The position numbers were made by a program, and so were the translations under genes. DNA of 64,000 bases, from the NCBI GenBank assembly GCA_030435675.1, contig CM059624.1:15834769-15898768 (forward strand), read 5' to 3'. Shown one piece after another: positions 37,390 to 48,034 of this stretch (position 1 is the first letter of the stretch; each line of letters opens with the position of its first letter). Source of the stretch: Steinernema hermaphroditum (taxonomy: Eukaryota > Nematoda > Chromadorea > Rhabditida > Steinernematidae). The notes below the pieces were generated by a model that was given only the letters and a program-made list of their open reading frames with translations, did not search any database and was not told where the DNA came from.

Positions 37390-37806
37390 TTACTTCTGAG
37401 AGGTCTCCTTCTTTTCCTTCTGACTGTTGTTTTGTTGTTCGACGGAAACATCGGCGACTTTCTCGGCCAGCTGGTCGACATCCCGTTGCTGAACGCCATC
37501 CTGTCCTCGGAGGAGCGCAAAGAGGGCGGAAGAGAACTTGTCGTTCACCTTGTCCATGCTGTAAGAGTTCGGTTTCTGTAATCTGATAGGAGAAAGTCAG
37601 ATATTTATCACTCGAGCGGTAATGCATCGTTTAGTCGAAGGTATCGCTTTTGAGGGGGTATCGCTCTTGTCTTTGTACGCATTCGGATATCAACATACAG
37701 ATATGAGTTAGCAGTTTTAGCTCTTAAATCAACGGCATTACACCGTGAGAGCAAGTAGCATACCGTAGTCGCCGGTCTTCTTATTGCTAGCACGAGTACG
37801 AGGCAT
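37390..37806 (-). CDS. Small uncharacterised gene, probably two or three exons
   Basis: The last exon (from 37557, after the acceptor CTCTTACAG) encodes 55 residues starting MDKVNDKFSSALFALLRGQD and ending in a Lys/Glu/Gln-rich tail, KEKKETSQK. It has no Cys and looks helical. An upstream first exon at 37806-37764, MPRTRASNKKTGDY, ends with a good donor at phase 1, but the visible acceptors of the last exon need phase 0 or 2, so either a middle exon is missed or the last exon is translated from its own Met. I do not recognise the family. The downstream AATAAA and the charged, low-complexity composition support a real gene. Confidence 0.5.
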
Positions 37807-37973
37807 CTATTATAGACCTGGATAAACTACCTGAATTCGGGTTTGTACGAAGATTCAATCGAGGAAAACACCTCCAGGAACACTTCAATGTTGTGGACGA
37901 GGATGCCTAGATCAGAGGATGTTGTATTGCCTAGATCAGGCGAAATGCTTGCTTTATTTCCATATTTTGAGAC

Positions 37974-38064
37974 CAGTGATGGGCTTCGAATCTCGAAATT
38001 TCGAGGTTTTGGGCCGAGAATCGAGAGCGAGACTCGTCGAGAGACCGAGCGAGGCCCATCACTA
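37974..38064. mobile_element. hAT-like MITE, about 91 bp
   Basis: Ends CAGTGATGGGC and GCCCATCACTA are inverted repeats. Flanking 8-mers TTTGAGAC (37966-37973) and GTTAAGAC (38065-38072) match in 6 of 8. The interior is rich in TCTCGA/GAGACTCG palindromes. Same size class and end sequence (AGTGATG) as the element at 13.7 kb. Confidence 0.6.
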
Positions 38065-38386
38065 GTTAAGACCAATATGTGTAACTTATGGGTCTATCAG
38101 TAATAAGTCTTCACTGGTATACCTTTCGAATGTGGCTGATGTTATGGTGGCATTTCCAGTCGGTGGCATAATACTCTTGCTCTCAGTTCGCCACTGGGAG
38201 CAAAACATCACCGAGTTCGAAAATATCATAAAAACATTCCCTGATCTGATCAACGATTAACTTAAGCAGTCCAGTTGGACAACACATCCTTCTGCTCTAG
38301 ATTTAGTGCCATACTGCTCTAGACAACTGGACATGAACGTATCATCATGCAAATTTTGAAGAGTTCACAACTGGCAAAGACATCAC

Positions 38387-38392
38387 TTTATT
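38387..38392 (-). terminator. Poly(A) signal of receptor E
   Basis: AATAAA on the minus strand 28 nt past the stop at 38420. Confidence 0.6.
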
Positions 38393-38419
38393 CGTAAGCA
38401 TACATGAGGCAATTAATAT

Positions 38420-40286
38420 TTAAGTATGTACAGAGTGGGGTTGGAATGCATTAAACGTCCTCATGTTCTTGTTGAAGATGATGACAACGAGCCTAAACTA
38501 TGTACATAGAACTGTAACGCAACAACCAAAGATACCCGTCGATTGGATCCACGAGGGCCCATAGGAAGTCAGTTAAGAGGAACCGCAACATGTTGTTTGG
38601 GATAGCTGCACCGAAGCACAGTGAGAACATAGTCATCGGACAAAGGATTGATTGAACGATTATCTGCAGTCACTCACAGTCACTTTTACAGATAGGCTGG
38701 GAGACCTACCATGTAGCACATGCTGAGCTGCCGTTCTCGGCCACGTCTTAGCACTTCGCTTTCTGCTTGGCTTGAGGTTAGCGCGTCGCGTATCTAAAAC
38801 ATGATGCATCGATGGTTTAGCCATGCAGACATTGGCTTAGAACCCTGTAGGAATTGTATGCACATGGGGCTCAAATTTTTCGGGTGTTCGGGTCCGAAAA
38901 TCCGATATTTTGTTCCTCTGATTGTCTGTGTTCTCTCGCACCGGTGCGGTGGAACAGTAGTGCATGCATGATATCTTGATTTTTCGGCTCGCTGTTCAGA
39001 TTTGGGTCCAACTGAGTCACCCGAGAAGTTTCCAATTCGAACACCGCCCAGCTCTGATAACTCGAAACAGATCCTGGACAAAACATCCTTGTTTTGTTTC
39101 GCTGTTTTCCTCAAATATCGCGCTGTTTGTGCCGTCTACGGTTGTGTGAGAAAAACACCCAGTTACATCAGTGACACCGCCAAGCTTTAAGCCTGTTGAC
39201 TCACCCGTACCGGTTTTCCCTAAGCTTGGTCGGTGTTACTGTTATAACTGTGTATTTCTCTCCTGCCAGCAGACAAGGGACAAATAACACGATATTCGAG
39301 GAAAACAGCGAAAAAAGCCAAAAAATTGGCGAAACTAGGATGATGGAATGATCCCAGAACGAATTGCCTGAGTTGGCAAACGGGGAGTACGGTAGGACGT
39401 TTCGTCCGGGATCTGCCGTTTGTCTTAGGTGCTTTGTGTTCCGTTTCGAGTGTTTTGATTGTCTTATTTAGGAGTACTTAAACACACCTTGCTCATTTTG
39501 TTAATTTTGTAAATAGCGAGGATGTCAGCGACAAGAGTAGCCATTACGGCTATCCACACAGCGATGAAAATGACAAGCTGGAATATGTAGGAGCAATCCA
39601 AACTGGGCTTTTCGTAGACGACGAAGCCGTCGCTGTTGTCTTCGCAAGCAGCTGAAAGACGTAACTGTAGAAAGAGGTCCATGGTGCGAGCTCTGTTCTA
39701 TGGATTTCTGTTTCGAGTGCCAATTCAAAGAAAGGGATTTAACACAACTTACGAATAATGAAAGGAATGATGATGGAGGCAATGGAAAACAGCCAAGTGA
39801 GACCAATATAAGCCATCGTTTTTCTCTCGCTGAAGATCTCTTTGTACGTGAATGGAATACTGATAAGTAAACATCGGTTGGCCGCTATCAGCAGATTCGA
39901 TACGATAGCCAGCGTTGAAGCAAATATGGCCGTTTGGTATATAACGGTTCCGAAGTCAGTTTCCAAGAATTTAGGATATCTGAAGTCCCTCATTTACATG
40001 AAGATCAATCATTCATTCACGCTTACAAGTACCATCCTGGACCGATAAACAGCGTAAACATCAACGAGGAACAGCAGTAAGCGATTCCTCTCGAGACCCA
40101 TATCCAGCCGAAAGATCTCCCGAAAGCGTTCTGCCATAACACTTTGAACAGAATCCATGAGTTGATGATCAAGCCGGCCACTCCCGCCTAAAGGTTGAGG
40201 ATATGAGAGGAAATATGGTGCTTGGCTACCGATGTTATCATCAACGACGCCCATCCAGAATCCTCGAAGCCAGGCGCATCGTTCAT
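38420..40286 (-). CDS. Receptor E: Srx-class serpentine receptor, complete
   Basis: Exons: 40286-40230, 40187-40027, 39979-39753, 39651-39488, 38793-38710, 38663-38536 and 38492-38420; 297 residues, every junction in phase. N-terminus MNDAPGFEDSGWASLMITS, then TM1 AGVAGLIINSWILFK. FGRSFGWIWVSRG and SSLMFTLFIGPGWYL form TM2. TM3 is followed by NLLIAANRCLLISIPFTYKE. TM4 ends IIPFIIPACED; TM5 ends IYKINKMSK. The third intracellular loop ends RQLSMCYM, and TM7 ends DPIDGLVVIIFNKNM. It has features of both the A/I group (NRCLLI) and the F/G/H group (128-nt TM6-7 exon). Intron 4 (694 nt) holds a large hairpin repeat. Ligand unknown. Confidence 0.92.
39098..39316. repeat. Long hairpin (foldback repeat) in intron 4 of receptor E
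   Basis: Two arms of roughly 90 nt are reverse complements at about 70-75 percent by eye. Matching blocks include CGCTGTTTTCCTC/GAGGAAAACAGCG, AATATCG/CGATATT and CAGTGACACCGCCAAGCTT/AAGCTTGGTCGGTGTTACTG. It is probably an old palindromic MITE and could fold in the pre-mRNA. Confidence 0.7.
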
Positions 40287-42009
40287 AATCTGCGCGCTCC
40301 CATTGAAGAATCGAAAAGTGCTGAAATTGTGCGTGTTTAGCGGTGAAACGAGTTCATGACGTTGCGATCACAAATTGTCGCGCGTTCCGCTTTGGTGGAG
40401 ATTCACAAAAAAGGTTTGTGTTGGAATCACAAAAACACAGGTCGAAGTACACTAATTATGCAACTTGCGAGGACATAAAATTCGAATCTGCACGTCGTAC
40501 AAGCAATAGTGAATGTATTAGAAAATCTATCATAAAGAACGGTTTGTTAGGGACTAGGGTTGTAAGCGAGTTATGGTTTTGCTGATCCATTAGGGGCGAC
40601 CAATAGGGCGACAAACCTAAAGAGCATGTTAGGGGCCTTCAGGTTGTAGCCAGAGATGGGCATTGGCTTAGTCGTATATCCAGCCAACTCTGCTAATGTG
40701 ATCCGTTCGTGCCCATCGCAATGAAGGATGTCAGATACAACTGGCATACAATTAGGAAGGAAGAATGGAACGAGGCGCTGCCGTCAATATTTGCGTATTA
40801 AATGAGATGAATAAAGCCTTGCCAGGAGCATGGGTTGTAAAGACTGTCACCCAAGGTTGTAACTAACCTTATCACAATTTGCAACTGTTCGCTAGGAGCG
40901 TTGCAAAGAGAGTGCAGACGATCAGAGAAAACCGGACACGTACCTTTCGGGTCTGGCTCTCTTCGCGCCGCTCACCCCTCGCAAACAGTCTCAATTGGCT
41001 CCTATATATAAAGTGAGCAGTGGCTGGATCGGCTCGGATTCGCTTGGGAGCCAAAAGAGCCAAGCAAGTGGTGCCAGGAGTAGTCACATCCTCCTTATCC
41101 GTCGTTGCATTTAGGTCAGTACCCAGAAATAAGGCTACCATGAACTTTGCTATGACGAATTCTTTTACGATACAAACACTATTATGGTTTTCCTGAGTCG
41201 GATAGACGCCCTTTCGATTGGTGTCTTCAACAGAGACTAATCGGACAGAAAAATTGAAATCTGTTGTTCTAGAAGGGAACAGCAAGCTGGAGGGAATTTC
41301 AACAATTCTGCAGGACCCCGTACCCAATGGGAGTGCAATTTAATAAAATTGCAGCGTTCTAATTGGGTCAGAGAACAAGAAGGGCGGTCACGTCCGCGGT
41401 TATAAATTGCACAACGGAACGCCGAACCTAATTAGTCCTGAAGATTAATATTTTCCAAGAAAGCGCACTTCGATCTTGATCTGTAGATAGGTCTCCTACA
41501 TTCGGAAGCACTTGTTCATTTTCCCACTAGAAATCGTGCTCAATATTTCGAAATGCCACCCCACGAGCTGTCGGCACAAAAAAAAGGAGTATAATACTTG
41601 AGAGTCGGACTCGCCGGATTTTGAGAATTGAATTCGGACTCGGGGTCGTTTGAAGATTCTAAGCGAATCCGAAGGTGGACTCGGACTCAGACTCGATGGG
41701 ATTTCGTGCTGGAAATACAGTCGCTCAAAGCCCTCATTCTTGCATCGCAGAATCGTTTGAAGCAATGGCACATTGTGTTTAGTTGAGGTTAGCCATCAGA
41801 ACAGCGATCGAGTGTGAAAACAAAACAATATTCAACTCGCTCGCCTACAGCCTCAGATCTCTATGCACATTCTGCAAGGCTTGCCCGAAAGGCTTGCCTG
41901 AAAATGACAAAAAAAAACTAAGCACTCATTTCATTTGAAAGTGGAGCTCTGTTAAAATCAGACTCACTGAGCTGAGCTGACTTGCATAGTAGACTGTCTG
42001 AGCTTATCA
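40287..42009. other. Spacer upstream of receptor E
   Basis: A 151-codon minus-strand frame at 41327-40872 has no family motif or splice context and is not called. GACTCGG-type simple repeats lie at 41605-41693. A TATATATAAA sequence near 41000 is the only promoter-like word. Confidence 0.4.
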
Positions 42010-42715
42010 ATTCGTACCAAAAGCCATTTGAAATCGGCCTGTATGAACTTCAGAAAGAGTAATGTGTTTCATATCAATAGCCTCGAGACCGAATTTAACC
42101 CGAGGCGGAATACCACACGCATCAGCTGGAGAACATGATGATAAAATAAACAGGAATAATATCGGAATTTAAATCAGCTTGGTCAGCGCACATAGTGAAG
42201 ACTTCCATCGTCGAATACTGTAGTTTTGAAAATCAAAATCGAGGAGAAATCGATCAGCTAGCTCCATCGGCCAACCGATTGATCTCGTATCGATGTATGC
42301 TTGTAATCAGCAGCTCACTATCCCAAAAATTTAGATCAATTACAGTCTACACTATGCTCCAGGCAATGCGTGTGGTATCCCGCGCTTGCAAGTAACTAAG
42401 AAAAGCTCGTTGGTGACATCTTCGTTTTCAGCATTCACCATCAACTCGGACCGGAAGCCATTTGAAATCGGCTTATTTGAATTTCAGAAAGAGTAATGTG
42501 TTTCATATCAATAGGCTCGATACCGAATATAACCAGAGGCGGAATACCACACGCATCGGCTTGAGAACATATTGATGAAATAAACAGGAATATCGGAATT
42601 TAAATTTAAGCTTGGTTAGCAGCTTGCTGTCCCGAAAATTTAGATATAATATCTACGGTATGCTCTTAGCAATGCGTGTGGTATTCCTTCTTTACAAGTA
42701 ACTGAGAAAAGCTCG
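42010..42715. repeat. Tandem duplication, two ~300-430 bp units
   Basis: Unit 1 (about 42012-42415) and unit 2 (about 42446-42715) share AAGCCATTTGAAATCGGC, AGAAAGAGTAATGTGTTTCA, GGCGGAATACCACACGCATC and AGTAACTRAGAAAAGCTCGT. Unit 2 has an internal deletion. Within each unit ACCACACGCAT and ATGCGTGTGGT are inverted, hinting at a transposon-derived unit. Confidence 0.8.
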
Positions 42716-43587
42716 TCGATAGCCAAAGTCGAAGGATAGCCAAAGAAAACGAGTAGTCACGGTCACATAGATCACAAAATAATCTGCCTGCGCGAAGCTT
42801 TCGCATATGTGACTCACAGATTAACTCTATTTTTGAGCTCAGCAACACATGCAACCATCGTGAATCACCTGCACGTCATAAGCAGCTGTGGATTATAAAT
42901 TGCGGCCACCAGTAAGTGACATTTCCATCGGCAGCAATAAGTATCTTACTAAAGATCACGAAATCAAAGCCGCAGAAGCGAGAAGACTATCCCGTTTATG
43001 CGGAAATGGCGCGACATTTGAGCCAATGATTAATATCAGAACCATTTTTGATAATTGGTATCAGACAAAAAAGATGTCTCGCAACCTTTTTGGTCGAGGC
43101 AATAATTTCCCAGGGGGCAACAGTACTAGGCGACATCATATTATTAGGGGGAATAGTATGGCAACATTGTTGCGATGAAAGTCAATTAATGTCCAATTGC
43201 TGCAAGAGTTGTTTTTATGATAATTGTGTGCGCTCTGAACAAGGGAACCGTTTTAGTAAGTACCGATATGTGTCGAGGTAGATAGAGGCTGGGTTGAGCA
43301 CATACACTCTCCTGCCTGAAATCAGACTACCCGCAGAAAAAGGCCGTGATATGGCTACGAATATGAATGACCGGGGTAGATAAGGCATGTCAAGTCGGGA
43401 CCCATCAACAGCATCAGTGTCAATGCGTTTCTTTGAGTTAGCAACGACAATTCTACTAGCAATCAGATCGTTCTACATCACTCCCAGATCAGCCGTGTAC
43501 ATATTCAGGGCAGAAGACCCCAGTTTCAGGCGACCCCTGGATATCGGGCGTCCCCCCTCGTTTTGTGGGTTTTTATCCTGTCGGGAC

Positions 43588-44750
43588 CAGAGCCGTGCAG
43601 TCTCGGTCTCGGTCTCGTCTCGGTCTCGGAATTCTCGGCCTTTTTTCAGTCTCGGTCTCGGTAGTCTCGGTCTCGGAAAAGTGCCGGGACTCTCGGCGAG
43701 ACTTTGGTGTTCGGTCCCACATGGAATACGTGATTCAATTTGAGGAAAGGTGCTCAATGTCCCACCTGCCATACACCAAATCAATAAGATCAGAGAATTC
43801 ATTGTGGGACCAAAATTGGAAATTGCAGCAGGTCTACCTTGCAAAAGATTTCTGCTCGTGGAATTGAATGGTCTGCGCTAAACTCGCATATGACCTCGGT
43901 CTAAAGAGGTGTCTAGTTAAGAAAACCTAATAACCTAACCGAATAACTTTCTATATGTTTCCTACTGTTTCCGTGATTTCGGACGAGTCGTACCGTAACT
44001 GTCTGTGCCTCTTTTAATACCGCACTTTTTAATCCGGAGTAGTTATCGGAGTTGTTCAATATGAGACGGTGCAAGGTTCTGTTATTTGTCACTGAAGCGG
44101 TCTCAAGTAAGAGACAGAAGACTCTCGGTGATTCTCCGAAGGCTTTGTGAATAGCATTCTGAGCGACTCAAATTCCTAGTCTATACTCCTATAATCGAGC
44201 GTCGCCATAACAGGTTCGGCCCAAAGGACATGTACTTATGGGCATGTATGTGAATAAAAAAACTCTGTATCGCGTGGAAACTTTAATCGTTTTATGCAGA
44301 AATGCGTCAATTTATATAACAAATGTTGCAAAAGATGGCCACAGAAAGTTACCATTCGCTTACATATCATATCTGCCGAGGTTTTCACGACAAGAAGTGT
44401 TAGAAATTGACGAATGCCTACAACACATGGTAAAAAAATAGTCAGAAAATCTAAACGAGCTGCCAAGTGGAACAAACTTCTCCGTGCTCATAATGGTTTC
44501 CGAGATGTTTCTCACCAGCCCAGCGACATCTGCGGAAAGTGAGCGTTTGTTTTTCATGGCTACACACACTAACTGATTTGAGAAAGTCAATGAGCGTTGA
44601 TAGTTTGCAAAAGCTGTGGTTCTTGAAGTATAGTGTGCCCCTGGAGGGATTTTAAAAGTAAAATAAATTTCAGTCTCGGAAGTCTCGGTCTCGTCTCGGT
44701 CTCGGTAGTCTCGGTCTCGGTTTTTCAAAGTCTCGGTTTGCACAGCTCTG
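43588..44750 (+). mobile_element. hAT-family DNA transposon, decayed, with 8-bp target duplication
   Basis: The 1163-bp element is bounded by CAGAGCCGTGCA and the complement of CAGAGCTGTGCA (12-bp terminal repeats, one mismatch) and flanked by perfect GTCGGGAC duplications at 43580-43587 and 44751-44758. Both ends carry subterminal GTCTCGGTCTCGG arrays, in the same orientation on the plus strand. Inside, 44238-44634 is the end of a hAT transposase: a PATSAESERLF dimerisation motif, then LTDLRKSMSVDSLQKLWFLK after a frameshift near 44570, with a TAG in frame at 44439-44441. The transposase is broken and most of its catalytic part is missing. Confidence 0.9.
44238..44634 (+). pseudogene. hAT transposase C-terminal remnant
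   Basis: Reads MGMYVNKK...SRQEVLEIDECLQHMVKK, stop, then SENLNELPSGTNFSVLIMVS and SPATSAESERLFFMATHT, then a +1 shift into LTDLRKSMSVDSLQKLWFLK. The order matches the C-terminal dimerisation domain of hAT transposases. At least one stop and one frameshift disable it. It lies inside the element 43588-44750. Confidence 0.8.
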
Positions 44751-44758
44751 GTCGGGAC

Positions 44759-46961
44759 GCCTCAAAGCGCAAAAAGGGGGATGTCCCAAAACAACGGGGA
44801 AGCGCCAAAAATTGCCTGATCGATCACTAACACGTCATATCCGATTTCAGGCAGCCGATTTTTACACATACCAAACCCAAAAGTAACCAGGCTACATCTC
44901 AACCCGAATGGCGCGTACCACGGGGGCAGAAGGATCCACTCGAGCTATTTGTGCGAATGACGAAAGCGCGGCGACCTTTTTTAAATGTTTCTGTCCTGGA
45001 AAAGGTCAGATTTAGACGTATATCAAGCAAATCTGGGTGGGTTAATGTCATCATGTGACAATTAAAAAAGCGTTGATGATGCACACACCTTATCTCACTC
45101 ACCCATCATATCTTATAGTGATGACAGATCTCCCCATTTGCTACGTGGAAGTAAGTTGTAGAAAATGAATCTTGAATTGTGTCGAGTGCTGAAACAAACA
45201 GAATCTGGGATTCTAGGACAGAAACATCTCTAATTATACGACAATCTCGCGAAGGCCTATTACAAAATGGAAATAACGCTTACAGAAACGTGCGACATTA
45301 TGTAATACCGATAAAGATGTGAAACCCCATTGAAAACCCCACTTTTGCTGATTCCTAGGTCCGATATCCGAAGTTCAAACCATATCTATAAATAGATAAT
45401 AATTCTCAAAATACGACATTCTTTTTGCCCTATGCCAAGGTCAACAACAGCAAATCGTCGAAAATAGAATGGCGCAATAAAATAGAGTCATAGGACGGAA
45501 AGCCCCAATGAAACTGGATTGAATGTCAACATTCCCTTTGGAAAAGGGGATTTTATTTTGCAATTTTGGACGTTTCCCAGTTGAATAGCAACATTCCTGG
45601 CAACTTGAGGTGATGATCCATATACTGTTACACGATAAAACCGTCATATCTTTTCAAACGACGAACCAAACGAGAACATTTACATATCATCGTAAAGAGC
45701 AGAAAATTCTGAATTCTTAGTCACATTCAAAACGTCCACCTGCAGCGGCTATGAAGGATCAAGACGTTATCATTTCCGTTGTGATTTCATCTCGCAAAAG
45801 TCAGCTCTCTAGAAGTTTCCACGTTAACGCAACTTTTGGGGTGAACATCAGCATGGATGTGCCTAACCTTCCTTCCCAAATAATCGCACTTTTTGGGAAG
45901 TCTTTTTTCCGCCCTCACAGTGCGCAAGGAACCTTCCTACAACAGTTCGCGGCAATTTTGTGAGTTGCAGGTGGGTTCGACAGTGAATAGTGTTGAATGA
46001 GTAGATGACATCACACCGGACATCAGCGCACAACTTGAAGAATTTCCAGGCACATATTGGTAGCTATGTACATAGACACAAGGTGGATATTTTGACTGCG
46101 ATTTTATTCAGAATTTTCTGCGCTTTCGAATGGCCTCCAATATCAGTATCAAGGGCACTGAGGGCCATTTCCACGCCAAACTTCTTCGAAATCCTCATGC
46201 ACCTTGTCTTGGCTCTCCCCCTTTGATGATAGATGAATAGATGGAAAAAGAAAATATAACAAACAACAGCTGATCTTAAATACAAGCGCCATTTCTGGAA
46301 GCAAGACGTCAGCTGAAGGCTCACCCTCGCAACAATGTCCGAACCGCGCGAAGCGTTCAAAACGCGAAACCAAGTCACCGCGCAAAACTCCGATCGATCA
46401 GTTCGCCCAACATCTCTCAAAGTTCGCTCGAACATTACAGCAACGCACCGCTGACCGCGCTAAAAGTGAGATTTGGATGGTGATAGGAAAGTCGCCGTTT
46501 TTTGGCGCCGCAAGCTGGCGGGAAGTCGTTGCACTAAGCTGGCGGCGGCGGTACAAGGTGCTAAGGCGAGAAAAAGTGCAAATGTGATGTGTGGCAGACA
46601 CAAAGGGGAACTCTTGGCGCCGACCCGAGGACGTCTTCGAGGAAGAAAAGTAATTTGACACGGCGAGAGTTTGTAGTCTGGGGTGAGGCCTAGCAAGCCT
46701 AACCACAGAGATTTCGAAAAATGAGGGTCATGCACGCAACAGCTTCGCTTATCTTCCACCCACACTCGTCCATTCGACTGAGCCCAGAGCTCGTTTTAAT
46801 TTCAAATTAGGTTTTTTCAATGAAGGGATCATCTGAACAAATGAGTAAACATCTTGAATGGAACGCGATTTCTGGTCGCGTGGCTAAGAATGACCACACA
46901 ACTCCCTTCTTTGGTCTTGAGGAACGTTTCCGTGTAATTTTGAGACAGAGGAAAAAATTCT
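44759..46961. other. Spacer between hAT element and tRNA-Glu
   Basis: GC-rich stretch at 46.4-46.75 kb with several short frames on both strands; none recognised. It may contain a promoter or first exon of a gene I could not trace. Confidence 0.4.
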
Positions 46962-47033
46962 TTCCCATGCCGGGAATCGAACCCGGGCCGCGTGGGTGAA
47001 AGCCACGAATCCTAACCACTAGACCACATGGGA
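46962..47033 (-). tRNA. tRNA-Glu: tRNA-Glu (anticodon TTC)
   Basis: On the minus strand the 72-nt cloverleaf starts TCCCATGTGGTCTAGTGG, has anticodon stem CGTGG/CCACG around loop CTTTCAC (anticodon TTC), T-arm GGGTTCGATTCCC, and 3' acceptor strand CATGGGA, which pairs perfectly with the 5' TCCCATG. Box A (TGGTCTAGTGG) and box B (GGTTCGATTCC) are canonical. A T-run (TTCCTC...) is weak downstream. No intron. Confidence 0.96.
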
Positions 47034-48028
47034 TGGTGATGGATTACTTACGAAATGCTTTATACGTTATCCACAGAGGTTACTGACTAATCTATAACTC
47101 ACCTGATTTTGACCATTATTGACTGCCTGGAACTCGTTATCTTCTCACCACCATGAAGTCCATACTCTTCACATGAAGCTTACCATCCAAACAACAAGGT
47201 CACACGATATGAGGCTTCTTCTGATGATAAAAATTCAAAAATATGAGAAAGCTACGCTCTTCTTGCCGATAAAACAGACAACTCACACGATCGAGGGAGT
47301 AATGTAATTTTAGTACTATTAGCTAATGAGCTCTTACAATGAAGTCAAACATCCAGCACAGGACAATTGGATTATCCACTTGGGAACCATTAGCTGACTC
47401 AATAGGAAGTTGGGCAATGCGAAAAAATTGTTCAAAGGAGAGGGCTTCCTCTTTATGTGTGTAGAAAAGACTTACACTACAGAATCACAATAAACCGACG
47501 GTCAGGAGGGCAATCGATATTTAGTCACCGTCTGGCAGGCATGGGAAAAGCGGACGACGCTCTCCCTCCACATATTGACTCATTCCGTACATATATGCTG
47601 CCGCAAGCTAGCGATGATGTATTCCTATTGGGCAGGTCAGCGAAACACAGAAATCTCAGTCGCTGTAAACCTGTCCTGCTAACGATTTCCTTGTTATTGA
47701 ATCTTACGGTTTACCTGATTGCGCGGTGGAAGTGATCTTCTGGGAAAGGGGTCATCTCTAATTTCGTATTTCGTTTTCTCTGTGGTATGATTGGAATAGA
47801 TCGGAAGATCGCTCCACGTCCATAATGCACAGTGCGTAGTATTTAATAGCCATAATAAGCCTTATATAACGCTCTGTGGGAACCAGAGCCGTACCGGTCT
47901 CGACTCGGAAGTTAGGGCTTTTAGTCTCGGTCTCGGTGGCCTCGGTTGGACTGTAATACCACCCCAGATGACGAGACTGTACATCTGAAAGACGCTGCAA
48001 GATGCAAGATCATACTGTCATTATGTCT
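47034..48028. other. Spacer between tRNA-Glu and receptor F
   Basis: No gene recognised. At 47884-47946 lies a lone end of the hAT family described at 43.6 kb: CAGAGCCGTACCGG followed by GTCTCGGTCTCGG. Confidence 0.5.
47884..47946 (+). mobile_element. Isolated hAT-family end
   Basis: Shares CAGAGCCGT and the GTCTCGGTCTCGG subterminal array with the element at 43588-44750, but no second end or duplication is visible. Probably a truncated copy. Confidence 0.5.
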
Positions 48029-48034
48029 TTTATT
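48029..48034 (-). terminator. Poly(A) signal overlapping the stop codon of receptor F
   Basis: Minus strand reads TTTTTGAATAAAAG: the last base of TGA is the first A of AATAAA. Confidence 0.6.

Noticed and set aside
40872..41327. 151-codon minus-strand frame
   Set aside because: Mixed composition, no recognised domain, no splice or poly(A) context; treated as chance.
43473..43867. Ser/Arg/Leu-repeat frames on both strands
   Set aside because: Translation of the GTCTCGG arrays of the hAT element, not a protein.
46398..46765. About 100-codon frames in the GC-rich block at 46.5 kb
   Set aside because: Overlapping frames on both strands without domain or splice evidence; possibly a promoter or untraced first exon.
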